Source: Oceanobacter sp045430275
GTDB lineage: Bacteria > Pseudomonadota > Gammaproteobacteria > Pseudomonadales > Oceanobacteraceae
Reading direction: 5' to 3'
Length of the DNA stretch: 64,000 nucleotides
Assembly: GCA_045430275.1 (NCBI GenBank)
Contig: JAILXU010000001.1
Location: 124,001 to 188,000, forward strand
Shown here: piece by piece, positions 24,951 through 33,750 of the stretch
Numbering within the stretch: position 1 is the stretch's first letter
How the letters are laid out: each line of letters begins with the position of its first letter
Notes under the pieces: generated by a model
Database searches by the model: none
What the model saw: the letters and a program-made list of their open reading frames with translations, nothing else
Told to the model about the DNA's origin: nothing
Made by a program: the position numbers and the translations under genes

Positions 24951-25733
24951 CTATTCTCCTCGCCAGATGGGTTCACGTTTATTAATAAAGGCGTCGACAC
25001 CTTCTTCGGCATCACGGGCCAGCATGTTGTCGGTCATGACTTGAGCGGTAAATTCGTAGGCTTCATCCAGAGTCATTTCTGCCTGCTTGTAAAAGGCTTC
25101 CTTGCCGATTTTCAGCGTCAGAGGGGAGCGGGCTGCGATGCCCTTGGCAAGCGCATCTACGGTCGTCTCCAATGCTTCTGGCACGGCGACGCGACTGATA
25201 AGGCCGTATGTCAGCGCTGCGTCGGTGCCAATTGGCTCACCGGTCAGTAACATATCCATGGCGACTTTACGTGGAACGTTACGAGACAGGGCGACCATGG
25301 GAGTGGAACAGAACAGACCGATGTTCACACCTGGTGTTGCAAAGCGGGAACCTTCGGCAGCAATGGCCAGATCACAACTGGCGACCAGCTGACACCCGGC
25401 AGCGGTGGCCATGCCTTGTACGCTGGCAATCACCGGTTGTGGCAACCGCACGATGCTGGTCATCATGCGAGCACACTGGTTGAACAGATTGCTGTAGAAC
25501 TCACGGGAGCCGGTGTTTTCGCGTACTTCACGCAGATCGTGACCGGCACAGAAAGCGGGGCCGTTGGCGGCAATAACAACGACTTTGATATTGGCATCGT
25601 TACGAATATCGTCCAGCGCGGTTTGCAGCGCTGCCATCAAGTCCACCGACAGAGCATTGCGCTGCTGTGGGCGGTTCAGAGTCAGGGTTTCAACGCCATT
25701 GTCGTGATGGCGCAGCAGGATGGAATCCGTCAT
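24951..25733 (-). CDS. Enoyl-CoA hydratase/isomerase family protein
   Basis: A 260-residue crotonase-fold protein. The oxyanion-hole strands are VVVIAANGPAFCAGHDL and VIASVQGMATAAGCQLVASC, as in the family. One catalytic Glu position of enoyl-CoA hydratase is occupied by a non-acidic residue (AAGCQL), while the second region reads ATPGVNIGLF. The ECHDC3-like pattern suggests a divergent role rather than standard hydratase. GAGGAG precedes the ATG. It is followed at three bases by the CoA-binding gene. Confidence 0.87.
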   Translation of the reverse strand: MTDSILLRHHDNGVETLTLNRPQQRNALSVDLMAALQTALDDIRNDANIKVVVIAANGPAFCAGHDLREVRENTGSREFYSNLFNQCARMMTSIVRLPQPVIASVQGMATAAGCQLVASCDLAIAAEGSRFATPGVNIGLFCSTPMVALSRNVPRKVAMDMLLTGEPIGTDAALTYGLISRVAVPEALETTVDALAKGIAARSPLTLKIGKEAFYKQAEMTLDEAYEFTAQVMTDNMLARDAEEGVDAFINKREPIWRGE

Positions 25734-25756
25734 GGGAACTCCTCAATGATTGTTAT

Positions 25757-25790
25757 TGTTAGGGTAACTGCTTATGCGTTTACCCTAACA
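25757..25790. terminator. Long hairpin between the P-type ATPase and the hydratase gene
   Basis: Eleven-base arms TGTTAGGGTAA (25757-25767) and TTACCCTAACA (25780-25790) flank a 12-base loop. On the minus strand it lies just after the ATPase stop and before the hydratase ribosome binding site. It may terminate, or act as an operator or attenuator, since there is no T-run. Confidence 0.45.
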
Positions 25791-25799
25791 GATAACTCA

Positions 25800-28556
25800 T
25801 CAATGATGCACATTCACAGAATCCGCATCCTGTTGAGTCGGTGACTCCGGCTCTGGCTGGCTCTGTTTCCGCCGGGTCAGCCATTTTTCCAGCTCAACCA
25901 GCCAGAGCACGGAAGAGGCGACCAGTACCACAATGCCCCATTGCGCCAGTGACATGGCTTCGGTGGCAAATAATGCCTGCATGGGCGGCGCGTAGGTAAA
26001 CGCCATCTGGAACAACACCAGCACGCCAATAGCGTAGAGTGCGACCGGATTGCCTAACATGCCCTCACGGTTGAGCACTGGCCCGAAGATGGAGCGGGTG
26101 TTAAAGAGGTAGAAAATCTCAAAAGTCACCAGCGTATTCACCGCAACTGTGCGCGCCAGCGCCAGTGATTCCCCGGCTTCGTGGTAGTAGTAGAACAGCC
26201 CGAAGGTGCCGCACACCAGAATGAAAGACACAAACACGACGCGCCAGATCAGCATGGACGACAGAATCGCTTCGGATGGATCGCGTGGCCGTCGGCTCAT
26301 GACATCGGTTTCTGGTGGCTCGAACGCAAACGCCAGCGCCAGTGTCACCGCCGTGATCATATTGACCCAGAGAATCTGAACCGGCGTGATCGGTAATGAA
26401 AAGCCAAGCAGAATAGCCGCCATCAGGGTCAGGGCTTCGCCGCCGTTGGTGGGCAGAATAAACAGAATGGACTTTTTCAGGTTGTCATACACCGTCCGGC
26501 CTTCGCCAACGGCACTGGCGATGGTGGCGAAGTTGTCGTCGGTCAGCACCATTTCTGAGGCTTCCTTGGCCACTTCAGTGCCGTTATTGCCCATCGCAAT
26601 GCCGATATTAGCCTGCTTCAGTGACGGCGCATCGTTGACGCCATCGCCGGTCATGGCCAGCACCTGGCCTTCGGCCTGCAGTGCCTGCACCAGTTGCAGC
26701 TTGTGCTCAGGAGAGGTGCGGGCAAACACGTCTATCGACATCACTTTCTGCTGCAGTTCCGCTTCGCTCATATCGTCGATTTGCTGGCCGGTGATGACGG
26801 TATGGCCATCGCCGATGCCCAGTTGCTTGCCGATGGAAACGGCCGTCAGGGCGTGGTCGCCAGTGATCATCTTGACGCGGATTCCAGCGTTGTGACAGGC
26901 CTCGACGGCGCTGATGGCCTCGGTTCGCGGTGGGTCAATAATGCCGACCAGCCCCAGCAGGGTGAGTTCGTGGTTTAACTCGCCGTAATGGAGACCATCA
27001 GCCGGTGCCTTGTCCATCACGCGTTCAGCAATGGCCAATACGCGTTTCCCCTGGCTGGCCATGCGCTGCATCTGTTGCTGCCAGTAGTTGTGTTCGATGG
27101 GTTGATCTTGTCCTGATGAGCGCTGGTGGATGCACATATCGAGCACGCGTTCGGGTGCGCCTTTGACGTAGATAAAGTGATGGCCCAGGCCGTCGTGATG
27201 CAGCGTGGCCATAAACTTGTGTTCAGACTCGAACGGAATCGCATCTTCACGCGGGAAGCTCTGAGCACATTGAGCGCTGTTAAAACCTGCTTTGTATGCC
27301 AGTGTCAGTAACGCAATTTCGGTTGGGTCGCCCTGTGTTGTCCAGCCTTGCGATTCCTGCTGCAGAACCGCGTCATTACACAGCAAGCCCGCTTGCAGAA
27401 GGGAGTACAGATCGGCGCTGTTTTCCTGGGTTGCCTCCTGCTCGTTATGGCGAATCTGGCCATCGGGTTCATAGCCAACCCCGCTGACGGCAAAGCAGCC
27501 TTCCAGAGTGCATACCGACTGAGCGGTCATTTCATTGCGGGTCAGGGTGCCGGTTTTATCGGAGCAAATCACGGTGACGGAACCGAGGGTTTCCACGGCG
27601 GGCAAGCGTCGCACAATGGCGTTGCGTTGCACCATGCGCTGCACGCCCAGCGCCAGTGTGATGGTCATGATGGCAGGCAGCCCTTCCGGGATCGCCGCAA
27701 CCGCAAGGCCCACGGCGGCCAGAAACATCTCAGCCATGGTGTAGTCACGCACCAGAATCCCGAACAGCATGGTGAGCGCAGCCAGAACCACGATACCGGC
27801 GGTGAGCTGGCGACCAAAGCGATCCATTTGTTGCAGCAGCGGTGTGGTGATGTGCTCGACCTTGCCGAGAATGGCGCTGATGCGGCCAATTTCGGTGTCA
27901 TCGCCGGTGGCCACAACCACGCCGGTTCCCATGCCGGAGGTGACCAGCGAGCCGGAGTACAACATGCAGCGGTGATCACCCAGTACGGCGTCCGGGGTAA
28001 CGGCTTCAGTGCCTTTGGTGGCGGGTACTGATTCGCCGGTCAGCAGCGCTTCATCGACGCGCAGGGCAGTAATATCGAGCAGGCGAATGTCCGCAGGAAC
28101 CTTGTCGCCGGGGTTGAGGTGAACGATGTCACCGACCACCAGATCTTCTGCCGCCAATGTGTGCTTCTGGCCATCACGAGTGGCCTGTGCCTGAGGCGAA
28201 AGCATCTGGCTGATGGCTTCCAGAGCGCGCTCGGCCTTGCCTTCCTGAATAAAGCCGATAATGGCGTTCAGTACCACCACGGCACCAATCACTGCCGCAT
28301 CGGTATAGTGGCCGAGACCAATGGTCAGCAGTGCTGCACCCAGCAGGACGTAAATCAGAATATTGTGAAACTGGAGTAGAAAACGCATCAGAGGACTGCG
28401 CTGCTTGGGAGGCGTCAAACGGTTGGGGCCGTTTGTTTCCAGGCGTTGTTGAGCCGCCTGGCTGGATAATCCGTCAGGTGTGCTTTCGACCTCTGCCAGC
28501 ACCTGATCAATCGCTTTGGCGTGCCAGTTGGCCGCTGGTTTTTCCTGATCTGTCAT
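25800..28556 (-). CDS. P-type cation-transporting ATPase (Ca2+-ATPase-like, type II)
   Basis: A 918-residue inner-membrane pump. An N-terminal cation-ATPase domain (about 10-75) is followed by the actuator with LLTGESVPATKG, the phosphorylation motif CSDKTGTLTRNEM, and the nucleotide-binding KGAPERVLDMC and VKMITGDHALTAV. MTGDGVNDAPSLKQANIGIAMG closes the P domain. Transmembrane helix 4 carries IPEGLPAIMTITLALG, as in SERCA-type Ca2+ pumps, and helix 6 has NMITAVTLALAFAFEPPE. Ca2+ is the likely ion, though bacterial members vary. The ATG giving MTDQEKPAAN has AAGGA 8 bases upstream; the longer frame is not needed. Confidence 0.9.
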   Translation of the reverse strand: MTDQEKPAANWHAKAIDQVLAEVESTPDGLSSQAAQQRLETNGPNRLTPPKQRSPLMRFLLQFHNILIYVLLGAALLTIGLGHYTDAAVIGAVVVLNAIIGFIQEGKAERALEAISQMLSPQAQATRDGQKHTLAAEDLVVGDIVHLNPGDKVPADIRLLDITALRVDEALLTGESVPATKGTEAVTPDAVLGDHRCMLYSGSLVTSGMGTGVVVATGDDTEIGRISAILGKVEHITTPLLQQMDRFGRQLTAGIVVLAALTMLFGILVRDYTMAEMFLAAVGLAVAAIPEGLPAIMTITLALGVQRMVQRNAIVRRLPAVETLGSVTVICSDKTGTLTRNEMTAQSVCTLEGCFAVSGVGYEPDGQIRHNEQEATQENSADLYSLLQAGLLCNDAVLQQESQGWTTQGDPTEIALLTLAYKAGFNSAQCAQSFPREDAIPFESEHKFMATLHHDGLGHHFIYVKGAPERVLDMCIHQRSSGQDQPIEHNYWQQQMQRMASQGKRVLAIAERVMDKAPADGLHYGELNHELTLLGLVGIIDPPRTEAISAVEACHNAGIRVKMITGDHALTAVSIGKQLGIGDGHTVITGQQIDDMSEAELQQKVMSIDVFARTSPEHKLQLVQALQAEGQVLAMTGDGVNDAPSLKQANIGIAMGNNGTEVAKEASEMVLTDDNFATIASAVGEGRTVYDNLKKSILFILPTNGGEALTLMAAILLGFSLPITPVQILWVNMITAVTLALAFAFEPPETDVMSRRPRDPSEAILSSMLIWRVVFVSFILVCGTFGLFYYYHEAGESLALARTVAVNTLVTFEIFYLFNTRSIFGPVLNREGMLGNPVALYAIGVLVLFQMAFTYAPPMQALFATEAMSLAQWGIVVLVASSVLWLVELEKWLTRRKQSQPEPESPTQQDADSVNVHH

Positions 28557-28644
28557 TGCCGCAATTCCTTGCAAGTTGACGATAGAGAATCTCAGATTAG
28601 GCAAAGCATCAGGGCGGTGACTTGAGTTTGATCAAGAAGGACAG

Positions 28645-28707
28645 TGTCTGATGAGTGAACGGTTTGTTCTTCAAAAATCAGACAATAAACCGTCATAAAT
28701 GTGACTT
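28645..28707. promoter_or_regulatory. Overlapping inverted repeats and palindrome upstream of the P-type ATPase
   Basis: TGTCTGAT (28645-28652) pairs with ATCAGACA (28677-28684). ACGGTTT (28659-28665) pairs with AAACCGT (28687-28693), so the two hairpins interleave. GTCATAAATGTGAC (28692-28705), with GTCA/TGAC ends, follows. The region is about 90-150 bases before the ATPase ATG and may be an operator or leader. Confidence 0.4.
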
Positions 28708-28763
28708 TGTTACGTTAAATCAGTGATGTATTTGATGGTGGTAAACAGTGTGGGTTACGCCGC

Positions 28764-28786
28764 GTTCCCACGCAGAGCATGGGAAC
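28764..28786. repeat. REP-like palindrome 1
   Basis: GTTCCCA and TGGGAAC are seven-base arms around a nine-base centre, in the form of the short GTTCCCACGC-type repeats widespread in gammaproteobacterial intergenic DNA. A second copy lies 40 bases further on. Confidence 0.65.
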
Positions 28787-28826
28787 GAGGTGCGGGGAAT
28801 CTACGAAGGTGTTTTTGTTACTCATA

Positions 28827-28843
28827 CCCACGTTCTGCGTGGG
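28827..28843. repeat. REP-like palindrome 2
   Basis: CCCACG and CGTGGG flank five bases (TTCTG). It is in the same family as the neighbouring palindrome and lies between the P-type ATPase and the AraC regulator; together they may act as a transcript-end structure. Confidence 0.6.
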
Positions 28844-28877
28844 AATGTTGCTGTTTTTGATGATATTCAGCGGGTCA

Positions 28878-29909
28878 TTATCCGCGCCGGTAGTGGCTGG
28901 GTGCAACGCCCATCCATTGTTTGAACGCACGTGAAAAGGCCGCGGGGTCGGAAAATCCCAGTTGCTGGGATATCTGCGCCAGCGTCATATCCGGCTGGTT
29001 GAGGTATTTGATCGCCAGATCCTGCCGGGCCTTGTCTTTTAAAGCCTGAAACGAGGTTTTCTCCTGCGTCAGCTTGCGTCTGAGTGTGCGGCTGGTGACG
29101 TGCAACTGGGCGGCGGCGCTTTCCATATCGGCGGCTCCAAGATCCGAGCAGTTGTCGAGGTAGTTTTTCACCCGGCGGGTGTAGTGCGGAAATATGTTCG
29201 GCTTGCTGACCCAGACATGCGGGGCGTTGTCCAGATGAACGCCCAGTGTTTCCTGGGTTTGCACCACGGGTTCGCGTAGCAACTCGGCGTCGAACACCAG
29301 CGCCAGTTCTTTTTGCTCATAAAGCACCGGGCCGGGGAATATCAGTGCGTATTCTTGTGCATGGGCCGGTTTGGGAATGGTCAGGTGTACCGCTCTCAGG
29401 GGTGTAAAACGGCCAATCAGCCAGCCAGGAAAACGATGCCACAGCAGCAGGAAGAAGTCGGCAAACATGTGGTCGGGGTCGAGTTCTGGCTGGTGCATTT
29501 CCATGATCAAACGGGCTTCGGTGCCATTTTCTTCCAGCCGCAGGGCAAAAGCGTCGGTAAACAGGCGATAAAACCGGCTCAGATGACGATAGACCGCCCC
29601 CAGGTCTTTCAGTGTCACGGCTTGTCTGGCCATCAGGGCAAAGGTGCCGTGCTTGCTGCCGGAAGCTGTCATGCCGAGAAACTCATCGTCGGCCATCATC
29701 CAGTAGCCCAGTAACAGGGCGGCAAATTGTTCGGATGAAATGCGCAAGTGCTGATCCGGTTGCCGGGTATCGCAATAGTGACGCTGGCACAGAGCCGGGT
29801 CGATACCGGCCTGCTGGATCAGGGCATCGGCATCCACACCATTGCGTCGGGCCGAGTCGGCAATGCAGCAGGCAAAGTGCATGGAGATGGAGGAGCGTTC
29901 ACGAAACAT
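28878..29909 (-). CDS. AraC-family transcriptional regulator
   Basis: A 343-residue regulator. The N-terminal domain (about 1-200) resembles the arabinose-binding-type domain of the OruR/ArgR-like AraC subgroup. The C-terminal AraC helix-turn-helix pair (about 245-340) contains SAAAQLHVTSRTLRRKL and the second-helix signature LGFSDPAAFSRAFKQWMG. The start is uncertain. The ATG giving MFRERSSISMHF is chosen as the family length; an upstream start at 29987 is possible. It points away from the beta-oxidation operon, across about 360 bases, and may control it; the sequence does not prove this. Confidence 0.82.
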   Translation of the reverse strand: MFRERSSISMHFACCIADSARRNGVDADALIQQAGIDPALCQRHYCDTRQPDQHLRISSEQFAALLLGYWMMADDEFLGMTASGSKHGTFALMARQAVTLKDLGAVYRHLSRFYRLFTDAFALRLEENGTEARLIMEMHQPELDPDHMFADFFLLLWHRFPGWLIGRFTPLRAVHLTIPKPAHAQEYALIFPGPVLYEQKELALVFDAELLREPVVQTQETLGVHLDNAPHVWVSKPNIFPHYTRRVKNYLDNCSDLGAADMESAAAQLHVTSRTLRRKLTQEKTSFQALKDKARQDLAIKYLNQPDMTLAQISQQLGFSDPAAFSRAFKQWMGVAPSHYRRG

Positions 29910-30269
29910 GGGGGCTGGCTCTCTGAAGCTCGGGCGATGGCATTGTCTTGTATCAAGCTCTCGGCGTTCGAACGGGGCGCGCCACAAAACTGCAATCAGC
30001 AGCAGCGTAGTCTGTCAGGGCCTGGTGTTCGTTGGAGTGGTTGATTCAGGTTTGATGCTAATAGTAAGGGCCTTGTCCGAAAATGTTAAGCAATCGACTG
30101 TATCAGCAATGGGCGAATACGGGTCGAATAAGCGTAAATAGTTCTCATCGAACGCAACAACCGTCTGCTTCATTCAATGCCTTGCAGTTTGGCCGGAATG
30201 GAGTCTCGCGCAGTCTGTAGAGAAGCGTCAGTATGGCGGTGCACAACAAAAAATAAACGGAGGTTCGAC
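29910..30269. other. AraC/thiolase divergent intergenic region
   Basis: About 360 bases carrying the promoters of both divergent genes. I see no convincing -35/-10 pair and no PsrA- or FadR-like site. A short palindrome, CGTTCGAACG (29965-29974), is the only notable repeat. The last bases contain the thiolase ribosome binding site CGGAGG. Confidence 0.5.
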
Positions 30270-31448
30270 ATGAAAGAAGTGGTAGTAGTCAGTGGCGTAC
30301 GTACAGCAGTAGGTACTTACGGTGGCAGCCTGAAAGGCGTTGCTGTGACGGACATGGCCGCACAGGTGACTGCAGAAGCCCTGAAACGCGCTCAAATTAC
30401 CGGTGAAGACGTAGGCCAGGTGGTGTTTGGCAACGTGATTCATTCCGAGCCACAAGATATGTATGTCGCGCGTGTAGCAGCGTTGAACGGTGGTGTTGCT
30501 GAACAGGCTCCGGCCTTGACGTTGAACCGCTTGTGCGGCAGTGGCTTGCAGGCTGTTATTTCGGCGGCTCAGCAGATTCAGTTGGGTGTGTGTGAGACGG
30601 TTGTTGCCGGTGGTGCTGAAAGCATGAGCCGCGCGCCTTACCACTTGCCAACAGCTCGCTTCGGTCAGCGTATGGGTGACGGTGCCATGATTGACCCAAT
30701 GGTCTCGGCTCTGACGTGTCCTTTCAACCACATTCACATGGGTGTGACGGCTGAAAACGTGGCGGAAAAGTACGGCGTGTCTCGTGAAGATCAGGATGCC
30801 TACGCGGCCGAAGGTCATCAGCGCGCTCAGAAAGCCATTGAGAGTGGCCGCTTCGACAGTCAAATCATGCCGATTGAGCTGAAATCCCGTAAAGGTTCGG
30901 TGGAATTCAAGCAAGACGAGCACGTGCGTTTCGATTGTGAGCTTGGCGATATGACCAAGCTGCGTCCTGTCTTCAAGAAAGATGGCACGGTCACCGCTGG
31001 TAATGCATCTGGTCTGAACGACGGTGCGGCGGCACTGGTGATGATGGAGCGCTCTGCGGCTGAAGCCAAGGGTTTGCCGATTATGGGTCGCCTGGTCGAT
31101 TACGCCGTTCACGGTGTTGATCCGAAGATCATGGGCATTGGCCCAGTGCCGGTGATTCAGCAGATTCTGAAGCGTCAGGGTCTGGGTGTGAACGACATCG
31201 ACGTCTATGAAGTCAACGAAGCCTTCGCTGCTCAGGCATTGGCTGTCGCTCGTCAACTGGAACTGCCCGCCGAACGTTTGAACCCGAACGGCAGCGGCAT
31301 TGCGCTGGGTCATCCGATCGGTGCAACCGGCGCAATCATCACCGTGAAGGCTCTGCATGAGCTGGAGCGTGTCGGTGGTCGTTACGCCATGGTCAGCCTC
31401 TGTATTGGCGGTGGCCAGGGCATCGCTGCCTTGTTCGAACGCGCCTGA
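30270..31448 (+). CDS. Acetyl-CoA C-acyltransferase (thiolase)
   Basis: A 392-residue thiolase that cleaves 3-ketoacyl-CoA with CoA (or condenses two acetyl-CoA). The nucleophilic Cys89 is in RLCGSGLQ, the catalytic His in GHPIGATGA (about 348), and the second Cys in SLCIGGGQG (about 378). The N-terminus KEVVVVSGVRTAVGTYGG is typical. The ATG has CGGAGG upstream; the earlier frame start is not supported. It is the first gene of an operon with a FadB-like multifunctional enzyme and an acyl-CoA dehydrogenase, so degradation of fatty acids is its likely role. Confidence 0.93.
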   Translation: MKEVVVVSGVRTAVGTYGGSLKGVAVTDMAAQVTAEALKRAQITGEDVGQVVFGNVIHSEPQDMYVARVAALNGGVAEQAPALTLNRLCGSGLQAVISAAQQIQLGVCETVVAGGAESMSRAPYHLPTARFGQRMGDGAMIDPMVSALTCPFNHIHMGVTAENVAEKYGVSREDQDAYAAEGHQRAQKAIESGRFDSQIMPIELKSRKGSVEFKQDEHVRFDCELGDMTKLRPVFKKDGTVTAGNASGLNDGAAALVMMERSAAEAKGLPIMGRLVDYAVHGVDPKIMGIGPVPVIQQILKRQGLGVNDIDVYEVNEAFAAQALAVARQLELPAERLNPNGSGIALGHPIGATGAIITVKALHELERVGGRYAMVSLCIGGGQGIAALFERA

Positions 31449-31573
31449 TTCTCTCTGACTCTGTTTGACTGCACAGGTTGGCTCCGTTGGGGCTGACCTG
31501 TTTTCACTGAATGTATGAACCGGGCGGAGATGGTCTCCGCTGGTTGTTTCACCCAAATTGAAGGAAAGCTCTC

Positions 31574-33712
31574 ATGTACGCAGGAAAATCCGTCACCCTG
31601 ACTCTGGCCGAAAACGGCGTTGCTGAACTGGTTTTGAACGCTTCAGAAGCGTCTGTAAATGTTATGAATACCCATCTGCAGGATGAACTGGGCCAGGCTC
31701 TGGCGGTTCTGACGGCGGCTGAAGGTGTGAAAGGTCTGTTGTTGAGCAGCGCCAAGTCCGCGTTTGTACTGGGAGCGGACATCACTGAATTTACCGCGTT
31801 ATTTGATCTGGACACCGACGCCATCATCGAATGGGCCGGTCGTGTTCACACCCTTCTGGACACCATTGAAAACCTGCCATACCCAAGTGTTGCCGTTGTG
31901 AATGGTATGGCACTGGGCGGTGGTATGGAGCTGGCGCTCTCGACTGACCTGCGCGTCACCGACAGCAAGGCAAAGCTGGGCTTGCCTGAAGTGAATCTGG
32001 GCATTTGTCCGGGCTGGGGCGGCACCGTTCGCCTGGCACGTCTGGTTGGTGCTGAAGCGGGCCTGAGCTGGATGCTGACCGGCAAACCTGTGAAAGCAGC
32101 GGTTGCGCTGGAACAAGGCGCTGTTGATGCGGTTGCCGAACCGGAAAACCTGATGGCAGAAGCCCGTGCGGTATTGCAGCAAGCCATTGATGGTGAGCGT
32201 GATTACATGGCTCGCCGCAACGCCAAGCAGGCTGCAATGGAAGCTGGTGAAGAAACGGCTGCTGCGATGGCCGCTGCCCGTTCCCAATTTGGCAAGCGTC
32301 TTGACCCACGCTACCCGGCTGCACCATCTATTCTGAACAGCGTCACCGAGGCGATGGACAAGCCATTTGCCGATGCCATTGCGATTGAGGCCCGTTGCTT
32401 CAGCGAGCTGGCGATTGGCTTTGAAGCCAAGAATCTGGTTGGCCTGTTCCTGAGCGATCAGGTGGTGAAGAAGAAGACCCGTAACTGGGCCAAGCAAGGT
32501 GCTGACGTGAAGCAGGCGGCTACGCTGGGTGCTGGCATCATGGGTGGCGGTATTTCTTACCAGTCGGCGTTGAGCGGCATTGGTATCCGCATGAAGGACA
32601 TCACCCAGGAAGCACTGGATCTGGGCATGAGCACCGCTGGCAGCATTCTGGATCGTTCCATCAGCCGAGGTCGCATGACTGAAGAAGGCAAAGAGAAGAT
32701 CCTGTCTGTTATTGAGCCAAGCCTGACTTATGAAGGTTTTGACAGCGTTGATTACGTGGTGGAAGCGGTTGTTGAGCGTGTAGACGTGAAGCGTGCGGTG
32801 CTGTCTGAAGTGGAACAGAAAGTACCGGCTTCCAGCATCGTGGCGTCCAATACGTCCACCATTTCTATTGATCTGCTGGCAGAAACCCTGGCTCGCCCGG
32901 AACAGTTCTGTGGCATGCACTTCTTTAACCCGGTTCACGCCATGCAGCTGGTGGAAATCATTCGCGGCACAAAGACCAGCGAAGAGACCATTGCAACCAC
33001 AGTGGCGTACGCCGCCTCTCTGGGCAAAACCCCGATTGTTGTGCGCGACTGCCCAGGGTTCCTGGTGAACCGCGTGTTGTTCCCATACTTCAACGGCTTC
33101 AACCGCTTGCTGATGGACGGTGTGGATTTTGAGCGCATTGACGCGGTGATGGAACAGTTCGGCTGGCCAATGGGCCCGGCGTACCTGGCTGACGTTATCG
33201 GTCTGGACACCATGGTTCACGCGGATCGCGTACTGGAAGAAGGCTTCCCAGAGCGCATGGGTCACACCGACCGTCCTGTGATCGAAACCCTGCTGGAGCA
33301 AGGCGCTCTGGGCCAGAAGAACGGCGTTGGTTTCTACGAATACGGCAAGGACGAAAACGGCAAGCGCTTCAAGCGTCGCTCCGAGAAAGTCTCTGCGATT
33401 CTGGAGCAGCGCGTGAGCCGCAACGTGGAAGTGACCGACGCTGAAATCATCGAACGTATGATGATCCCAATGTGTCTCGAAACCGCTCTCTGTCTGGAAG
33501 AAGGCATTGTGGACACCGCTGCCGAAGCGGATATGGGCCTGATCATGGGTCTGGGCTTCCCACGTTTCCGTGGTGGTGCGCTGCGTCACATCGACACCGT
33601 GGGTGCGGCGACGTTTGCAGCCCAGGTAGAAGCACACGCCGCGCAAGGCCCCTTGTATGTCCTGACCGATGGCGTTCGTGACATGGCCGCTAACGGCAAG
33701 ACTTTTTTCTGA
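31574..33712 (+). CDS. FadB/FadJ-like multifunctional beta-oxidation enzyme
   Basis: A 712-residue protein with an N-terminal enoyl-CoA hydratase domain (about 1-190), an NAD-binding 3-hydroxyacyl-CoA dehydrogenase domain (about 315-495) and its C-terminal domain (about 500-705). Hydratase Glu residues are kept in GGGMELALS and GLPEVNLGI. The Rossmann loop is TLGAGIMGGGISY, and the dehydrogenase His is in HFFNPVHAMQLVEI. It converts trans-2-enoyl-CoA to 3-ketoacyl-CoA. It is somewhat shorter than E. coli FadB (729). AAGGAAAG precedes the ATG. It would pass its product to the thiolase encoded just upstream. Confidence 0.93.
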   Translation: MYAGKSVTLTLAENGVAELVLNASEASVNVMNTHLQDELGQALAVLTAAEGVKGLLLSSAKSAFVLGADITEFTALFDLDTDAIIEWAGRVHTLLDTIENLPYPSVAVVNGMALGGGMELALSTDLRVTDSKAKLGLPEVNLGICPGWGGTVRLARLVGAEAGLSWMLTGKPVKAAVALEQGAVDAVAEPENLMAEARAVLQQAIDGERDYMARRNAKQAAMEAGEETAAAMAAARSQFGKRLDPRYPAAPSILNSVTEAMDKPFADAIAIEARCFSELAIGFEAKNLVGLFLSDQVVKKKTRNWAKQGADVKQAATLGAGIMGGGISYQSALSGIGIRMKDITQEALDLGMSTAGSILDRSISRGRMTEEGKEKILSVIEPSLTYEGFDSVDYVVEAVVERVDVKRAVLSEVEQKVPASSIVASNTSTISIDLLAETLARPEQFCGMHFFNPVHAMQLVEIIRGTKTSEETIATTVAYAASLGKTPIVVRDCPGFLVNRVLFPYFNGFNRLLMDGVDFERIDAVMEQFGWPMGPAYLADVIGLDTMVHADRVLEEGFPERMGHTDRPVIETLLEQGALGQKNGVGFYEYGKDENGKRFKRRSEKVSAILEQRVSRNVEVTDAEIIERMMIPMCLETALCLEEGIVDTAAEADMGLIMGLGFPRFRGGALRHIDTVGAATFAAQVEAHAAQGPLYVLTDGVRDMAANGKTFF

Positions 33713-33750
33713 GTAGTTAACCTGAAACGAACCACCAAGAGAGACCAAGC

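Noticed and set aside
28645..28693. H-type pseudoknot
   Set aside because: The third loop would have only two bases to cross an 8-bp stem, so mutually exclusive hairpins are more likely.
30228..31556. Antisense frame (442 codons) over the thiolase gene
   Set aside because: Shadow of a thiolase whose catalytic residues are intact.
31799..33748. Long open frame (649 codons) on the minus strand across the FadB-like gene
   Set aside because: It is the antisense shadow of a well-conserved gene, with no ribosome binding site and no sensible protein; codon bias of the sense gene explains it.
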